A DNA stretch of 64,000 nucleotides from Neckera pumila (lineage: Eukaryota > Streptophyta > Bryopsida > Hypnales > Neckeraceae), in the NCBI GenBank assembly GCA_963969595.1, contig OZ018408.1, forward strand, positions 23,619,823 through 23,683,822, read 5' to 3'. Shown here piece by piece: positions 58,301 to 64,000 of the stretch. The notes beneath the pieces are model-generated. The model was given only the letters and a program-made list of their open reading frames with translations, made no database searches and was not told the origin of the DNA. Numbering within the stretch: position 1 is the stretch's first letter; each line of letters opens with the position of its first letter. Both the position numbers and the translations under genes were made by a program.

Positions 58301-58500
58301 ACGTTGAGATCTCTTGGATCGTGCATCCCTTGGCCGCATGTTTGGTATTGTCAAAAAGTCCTTGGCAAGGAGGGCTGCACGGGCTTTGATTTGTGGCGTT
58401 GAAACTCAAGGCCAAAAAAATAATGAGTTTCAAAGTTTTCATGAATCAAAAAAATTAGAAAACTACTTTTACTTTTATTTTGGGTGTGGCAACGGCACAA
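58301..58500 (+). repeat. GC-rich dispersed module next to the microsatellite, copy 2
   Basis: It matches 54611-54800 in order and orientation, also directly after a TTTG-type array, with moderate divergence. Confidence 0.7.
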
Positions 58501-60352
58501 GCCACTCTAACGTGTAAGTCAGTTTTGTAAATAACTCGGGAAAATTTGGAAGATGTCAAAATTTAAAAAATTTATTTACAACTATTTCTAAGAATTTGAA
58601 ATAATTGTTTTTGAGAAAAATTAGAAAAAGCAACACATTTACGTATGATTAAAAAAAATCAATCCACAATTAGAGCGTCTTCATAAAGTGCCAAAAACAA
58701 AAAAATTCCTATCTCCCTGCTGAATTGTCGAGTTGCGAAAACTAAATTATTTCGACAGGACAGTGCCCAAACTGCCCTACACGTACGGTAAGTAAGTCAC
58801 TATTGTAGTGGGACACTGAAGTATCTGCATGTACGCCACGCGTAGATAACTGGTTGGAGTTCCGGAGCCCGTGGGATCCATGGGCGCCAGTGTGAAGACG
58901 AAAGCCACGGTAGTTGCGCACGTCACGCAAGCAACTCTCGTCAGGACTAACGTAGGCCAGCCGTGTGCACTGACCCTCCATACATCAAAGCAATTGCATT
59001 CTAATTTACAACTCAATTCCTTCGTACAAATCGATCTTCCCATCCTCAAAAATGCTCTCAAGTGCTCCATCCCTCCCTCTAACTTAGTTCTTGGCTTCAA
59101 TCGATCGAGCTCAGTCTCTTTCGCATCCTTTCTGTGCAATTCTAGAGAAAGAGTGCGCTCGAATCGAATCGATCTCGTCGTCCCAGGGTAAGAAATGTTG
59201 GACGATGTCTTTTTGTTTTAATTCACGAGTGAGCATTCGATTTGGTCGATCCAGTGAGAGACGCACCGTGAAATTTCAAGATCTGGACCTAATTTTTAGT
59301 AACCTAGGATGAAATTTTGATTACCTAGTAGGTTCTCTTGACTGACCAAGTTAGGGTAACAAACAAACTCATTTGTTTTTAAAATTTTCAATAGCAAGCA
59401 AGGAATTAGCAGACGCGCCATTCTTTTTTCTTTTTCTTTTTTAAATTTAGAAAAGAGAGGCCAGTTTTTGAAGTGCACGATCTATTGCTTGCTCGTGCTC
59501 TTCGAGCTTGAAGAGTAGTACTGTAGTTTGACCACTGAGTAAGTTAGTGTTGTAGTTCTTTTTTGTGGATTCTGGATTTGGCTGTTAATTTATGGAGAGC
59601 TGGACCTGACTCGGACAACTTTGATCCCGGGTTTCTTGCATCGTGATCCGTCCTTTAGTGTTGAGTGGGTCCCACGCACCGAACTCTGTTTTATCTTCAC
59701 TGTTTTTTCTTGCCCCTTTCGGATCGAAGCTCCAACTTCTTCGCCTTCCTCGTGTAAACGTAAGGTTCTCGTACTTTGATTTGTGCCTGTTTGATGAGTC
59801 GCTTTGCGTGTGTATGTTGAAAGGGGGTGGTGTGATTGCTTCGATTAGCTTTGAGGGTGGAGTTTTTGATCTTTCAGTTGGTGGAGGCCTTTTGGTAACC
59901 TGGAATTTGAGTCTTGGGCGTATTGATTCCTTGAATTTGAAGGAAATCAGAGGCGTTCGCAATTTGCCGACGTGGTTGATGTTTTTTAGGTTAGATTTGG
60001 AGATTTGTATTTTTTTTGTTTCAGTTTTCTACTGGCAATTGTTGTGAATGGTCATTAGTTATGTTCAAACACTAGCCTTGCAGTTTTGAAGAATTATTTG
60101 ACATCAACTGATTTTTCTATCTGAATTTATCTGAGTTTTGCTTACTTCCTGAAGTCTCTAGTACTTGAATTTTATTTTTATTTTCATTTTCCAAGCCGAA
60201 TTTTCAAGTGATTTACGTTCAGCTGTGTTTGCATTAGAGAGAAAGCAAGAGAATTGGTCTTTCCTCCGAAGTGACCTTCGGTTTATTGTTCACGCTTTTT
60301 TTTGTGGTTGGTTGTCCAGTTTTGGAGCTTAGAAACCAGCTGAGGACGGGGA
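58501..60352 (+). promoter_or_regulatory. Promoter and leader of the LACS gene
   Basis: The sequence becomes GC-richer from about 58740. A leader exon probably ends near 59188 (gtcgtcccagg followed by a gtaaga donor) and splices to an acceptor at 60320 (ggttgtccag) just before the start codon. Minus-strand frames here show no conserved motif. Confidence 0.4.
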
Positions 60353-63300
60353 ATGGAGTCTGACCCTGTGGTGATGGAGACCACACAAAGGCGCCTGCGC
60401 CTGCTGAATGCACATTTGCAGACGAAGGCGTCGGGTACAGATTTTGAATTGAAGTTGATGTTTTTGAGCCCATCATAACAATATATAGTAGTTTTAATCT
60501 CCTACCCTTGTCAGAGCTGCAGTATGGGTAGCAGTAACTACACTTCCTTACAATAGTTGGCTGAATCTAAATATTTGTTCATGTCTATTAAGTTCTTTAG
60601 GTCTTTAGATGGTGAGTATCAATGCTTTCATTGTTGATCTTAACATGTAAGAGAATGTGTGGCAAAGAAAGGAACTACCAAAGGATCCCGATTCTTCCTT
60701 GAATTCGCAGATGGACCCAAGATGTTAGCAACTCTTTTCGGGAATGCATTTATAGTTGCACAACTTGACATATGTTTGTGCAAAAATATTGCGTGGGAAA
60801 TGAAACGACATTGGGCTTTCTAGACTCCTTAAACTTCTCATACAATTCAAAGATAGTATTTGTATGGGGTGTAGCGTTTAGAAGCTATAAAGAGACTCTA
60901 TCAGAGTTGTTTATTTTCATTGGTTGTAAGTGGCTGTCTAGTGGGAATAGCTGTGCTATGTACCGAATTCATAATTGTAGGTTGTCTGAAATTGGAGGCG
61001 CTTTCCTGAATGGGAAAGGTGAGGCATTTGTAATCTCACAACTTGCTTCTGTGCAGAGGAGCGTCTACAGCTGGAGTGCCGACCAACTGCTGGCGAATAT
61101 CTGATAGGTATGATAATGCTACGTTGTTTTGTGGCCAAATCTTCTCTTTTGTTTTTTAAGCCCGTCATTGGTTCTTAATTCCTAACGGACCAAGGATTCG
61201 TGGTTTAAATGACCAATGCAACTGATCACATTGTGAAAATAATAGAAGTCACATAGGGCCAGCTTTTATATCACTAGACTCAGTGAAGAACATTGCATGT
61301 GTTGGTCAATAAGTAAATATTATCAGGAAAAAGAAAGTCCCGTATGACCTACCCAATTTAGGCCTTTTGGTCTTTTAGGGTTTAATTTTTTTCATTTTTC
61401 AGACTTTTTGGGATATAGATTGTTGTGAAGACGTCACAATCTGCTAAAATTGTTCCTGTTCTGGTTTATTCTTGTGAAATTTTCAGAGGAAGGATATTCC
61501 GTAAAGCTGCCAGAGAAGTTGAGCTCCGGTAAATGGAACGTTCGTAGGTAACTGAGTTCTTGCATAAGCCTATGTTTATCCGTATAAATAATCACATGCA
61601 ACTAGATTCTTTAATTCATTTGCACAAGGTAATCTATTGCAGTTTTGAGACGGTTGAACCATTATGGGTTTGGTCATCTTGTTAATGTTCTTTCCAGATT
61701 CTTTTTTGTTTATGGCACCGTATTTGTGTACACGGTGATTTTTTAGTCTTTTGATCCGATTTCATATCATCAGGTTCTCTTCATTTATGATTTGACTGTG
61801 CGGTCTGGGTTATTGCAGATCAGTGACGTCCCCCCTTCAGCTTATGGATCATTGGCCTGAACACCCCGAGGTTCGAACGTTGCACGACAACTTCGTGTAA
61901 GGCATCTATGATTAAGGAATTGCTTTTGTTACTATGTTGCTCTGTAGAGAGAACTTTGATTACTTAATTGTTAGCTGTTGTATCAGTCTTCATGACTAAG
62001 TTCAGTTGAACAACTTATGCAATGATTTTTGTACGTGGTGTTGTTCACTATATATCTTACTTGTGTGGATTTTATTTGAAGGTATGCGAAGGCAGCCTTT
62101 GCGGAGAATAAGTGTTTGGGAACTCGCATTCGAGGCGATGGTACCGTGGGAGAGTAAGAATATTCCTTAGCTTCTATTCTTGTAGATCATGGAATTGCCA
62201 CTCATCTTGTTGCAAACTCTCGTACCTAACAAGGTTTTCAGTAAGATTTAGACCTTGTCAGGAACTCTGAGACAGCATCATAAGGAGAAATTTCGCCATG
62301 ATGAATGGGAGGTCGCCGTGTTTTCATAGTGACCATGTGGAGGCCTCGCAAAAGTTAGATAAGGAGGCCTCTACTTGATCATGGGGAACGTTCTCTTGAT
62401 GCTGTGCAGAGTTTCCTGACGCAGTCTAAATTTAATGAAAAACTTGTTGCTTGCAAGTCTAGACTAGACCATAAACCTTTTCAAGGTTGCTTGGTTACGG
62501 ATGTAGCTTCCATACTCAAAACTTGCTAAATGTCAGGTGTCCATCTCTTCTATTGAGCATGTATTTGCTTTCTGCAGATACAGGTGGATGACTTATGGAG
62601 AAGTAGGAACTGCGCGCGCTGCAATTGGGTCAGGTCTTGTTCAGCATGGCATCCCCAAGGTAAGCACTTTATAAGCTTCCCACTAAGTTACAGACAATCC
62701 ACAGATCCAAAATTTGACTTCTGTTTCCAGTAGTGTAGGTTTATGCAAAAACGTAGAATCGAAAGCGCGTTATCTCATTCAAGTTTTTGTGCACTACTCA
62801 AGTGACCATTCCTGACTTTTTTTGATATGCAGGGTTCATGCATTGGGTTGTATATGATCAATCGACCGGAGTGGGTTATCTCAGAACTTGCATGCGCTGC
62901 CTACTCTTATGTATCCGTTCCTCTTTATGACACTTTGGGTAAGTTGCACTCTTCTTCAAAATTCCTGTGATGACTATATTTATTTATATTAAATTTCCAT
63001 TCGTGACTGGTTACGACTGAACGTAAGAGTAGTTTTGAAGTTGTGGGACCAAGTTCAGTAAAGCAGCTAGTATATTGTCAGCATGTGCTCTCTTCTGTAT
63101 CATAACGTATTCCTCAAGATAGTGCCAATTGTGTAAATGAGAACTTGGTAATTATTTCTTGTTTGCAGGAGCTGATGCTGTGAAGTACATTGTCAACCAT
63201 GCGGAAGTCGCTGCTGTGTTCTGTACCCAAGACATGCTGCAGACTGTGAGTTGTTGCTGCTGTCCAGACCTTGTAGTCAGGTTCCTAAGCTGAAGATAGA

Positions 63301-63975
63301 AAGTCCACGTGGAGTGCTACTTGTAGCTTTCAAAACTGTTATTTCCATAGTTCAGAAATGTACGAAATGGTATCTTGTTTCTATTTGGTTTGCTTTGATA
63401 CGTTCCTTGATGATTTATTTTTAGATATTGAAGCGGGCCCTTTTGGCCATTTGGGCACTTCAGGTTTAATTTGTTGAATAACTATACAATGTCTGACTGT
63501 GCTTGGAATAACTTCTCTCAAATTTCTGCTTGGATTGGTTGGAGCAGTTACTAAGTTGTCTTTCGGAGCTCCCTAGTTTACGCCTCATTGTGGTAAGCAC
63601 TGCTGGAATCTCTCTTCTCCTGGTTATCTGTTTGGTTATAATTAACCCTTAAGGGACCAAGGTCTAGTGATGTAAAATTTGGCCCCATTTGAATTATTGA
63701 TTTTGACAATGTGATCAAGTGAATATGTCAAGCGAATTGGTATCAAAGCCAATAAAGCCTTGGTCCTTCACAGGTTAAGTCATCTTTGCTTGCTTGTTCT
63801 CCGACTGATCGAGTTTGAAGGCGCTTTGTATGGTTTTTACTTTGCTTTTAACTTTTCAATTAAATAAACGGAAGCTTGAATTGTGTAGGTTGTGGGAGGT
63901 GCCGAGAATTTAGTGCCTTCACTTCCACCTCAGTCAGGAATTGAAGTCGTGCCCTTCTCTCGACTTGAAGCTCAG
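60353..63975 (+). CDS. Peroxisomal long-chain acyl-CoA synthetase, LACS6/7-type (5' part)
   Basis: Ten exons in the window: 60353-60434, 61057-61107, 61487-61547, 61819-61896, 62082-62153, 62578-62659, 62833-62938, 63169-63245, 63548-63592 and 63889-63975. They give 247 residues; the gene continues past the right edge. Conserved blocks: PTAGEY, EGYSVKLPEKLSSGKWNV, HPEVRTLHDNF, LGTRIRGDGTVGEYRWMTYGE, GLVQHGIP, NRPEWVI, YSYVSVPLYDTLG and LLSCLSELPSLR. These match plant LACS6/LACS7, which activate fatty acids for peroxisomal beta-oxidation. Residues 14-22 (RLRLLNAHL) fit the PTS2 peroxisomal import signal R-L-x5-H-L. The AMP-binding signature and the C-terminus, with any PTS1, lie outside. Introns 2, 8 and 9 carry MITE sequence. 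Confidence 0.95.
61176..61385. mobile_element. piggyBac-like miniature element F in LACS intron 2
   Basis: TTAATTCCTAACGGACCAAGG on the left and ...GGTCTTTTAGGGTTTAA on the right give inverted inner ends with TTAA at both edges. The interior aligns with the element at 63642-63778 read in reverse and with the foldback at 48335. Confidence 0.5.
63427..63475. repeat. MITE end fragment in LACS intron 8
   Basis: The sequence gcgggcccttttggccattt...cacttcaggtttaa resembles the right end of the element at 2279-2583. No partner end was found nearby. Confidence 0.35.
63642..63778. mobile_element. piggyBac-like miniature element E in LACS intron 9
   Basis: TTAACCCTTAAGGGACCAAGG on the left and CCTTGGTCCTTCACAGGTTAA on the right give inverted ends over about 17 bp inside TTAA. 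It is 137 bp, a compact member of the family at 61176, in opposite orientation. Confidence 0.6.
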
Positions 63976-64000
63976 GTAACACTACCGTTCTGTGAAATAG

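Noticed and set aside
58777..59139. 120-codon minus-strand ORF
   Set aside because: It covers the LACS promoter and leader; composition looks non-coding and no family is recognised.
1..64000. tRNA and rRNA genes
   Set aside because: I looked for B-box-like ggttcgaatcc and cloverleaf pairs by eye and found none convincing; only the Copia primer-binding site is tRNA-derived.

Overview
This window is nuclear DNA from a land plant. It has intron-rich protein genes with GT-AG introns set in AT-rich, transposon-rich spacers. The gene content is plant-specific: a class III peroxidase, a SPIRAL1-like microtubule protein, a chloroplast one-helix protein (OHP1), a peroxisomal LACS6/7-type acyl-CoA synthetase, a DEAH4-like helicase and an FPF1-like protein. 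There are about eight genes in 64 kb, codon use is fairly neutral and introns are mostly short. This suggests a compact seed-free plant genome, perhaps a moss or liverwort. That is an inference; no marker here fixes the species.

Layout: 1-3.6 kb holds a secreted stand-alone I9 (subtilisin-propeptide-like) protein (+). 5.6-11.4 kb holds a 13-exon gene (-) for an unrecognised 1055-residue protein that contains a tandem duplication of an exon pair; its probable leader runs to about 13.5 kb. 13.6-22.3 kb is a dense field of MITEs and hairpins without genes. 22.36-24.86 kb is a young but rearranged Copia retroelement. 25-27.4 kb has a MULE-type MITE and a LINE 3' fragment. 28.3-30.0 kb is the peroxidase (+). 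30-35.5 kb is repeats. 35.9-38.6 kb is the SPIRAL1-like gene (+), and 40.8-42.9 kb the DEAH helicase (+). 44-46 kb is repeats, including a 237-bp near-perfect foldback. 48.2-49.2 kb is the FPF1-like gene (+). 51.0-52.6 kb is OHP1 (-). 53-58.5 kb is a duplicated AT-rich repeat and TTTG-microsatellite modules. 60.35 kb to the right edge is the 5' part of the LACS gene (+, truncated by the window).

The genes look like independent housekeeping or developmental loci and do not form a pathway. Exon models were built by hand. In every multi-exon gene the reading phase closes across all junctions, and conserved family motifs are restored across the splices.

The most unusual content is mobile DNA. 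A set of miniature elements is bounded by TTAA plus inverted CCC(C)TAAAGG-type ends, a layout typical of piggyBac and little expected in land plants. Several MITEs can be delimited exactly because a related copy of the host sequence without the insert lies in the same window. The Copia element carries an inverted LTR+PBS piece between its gag and RT portions.
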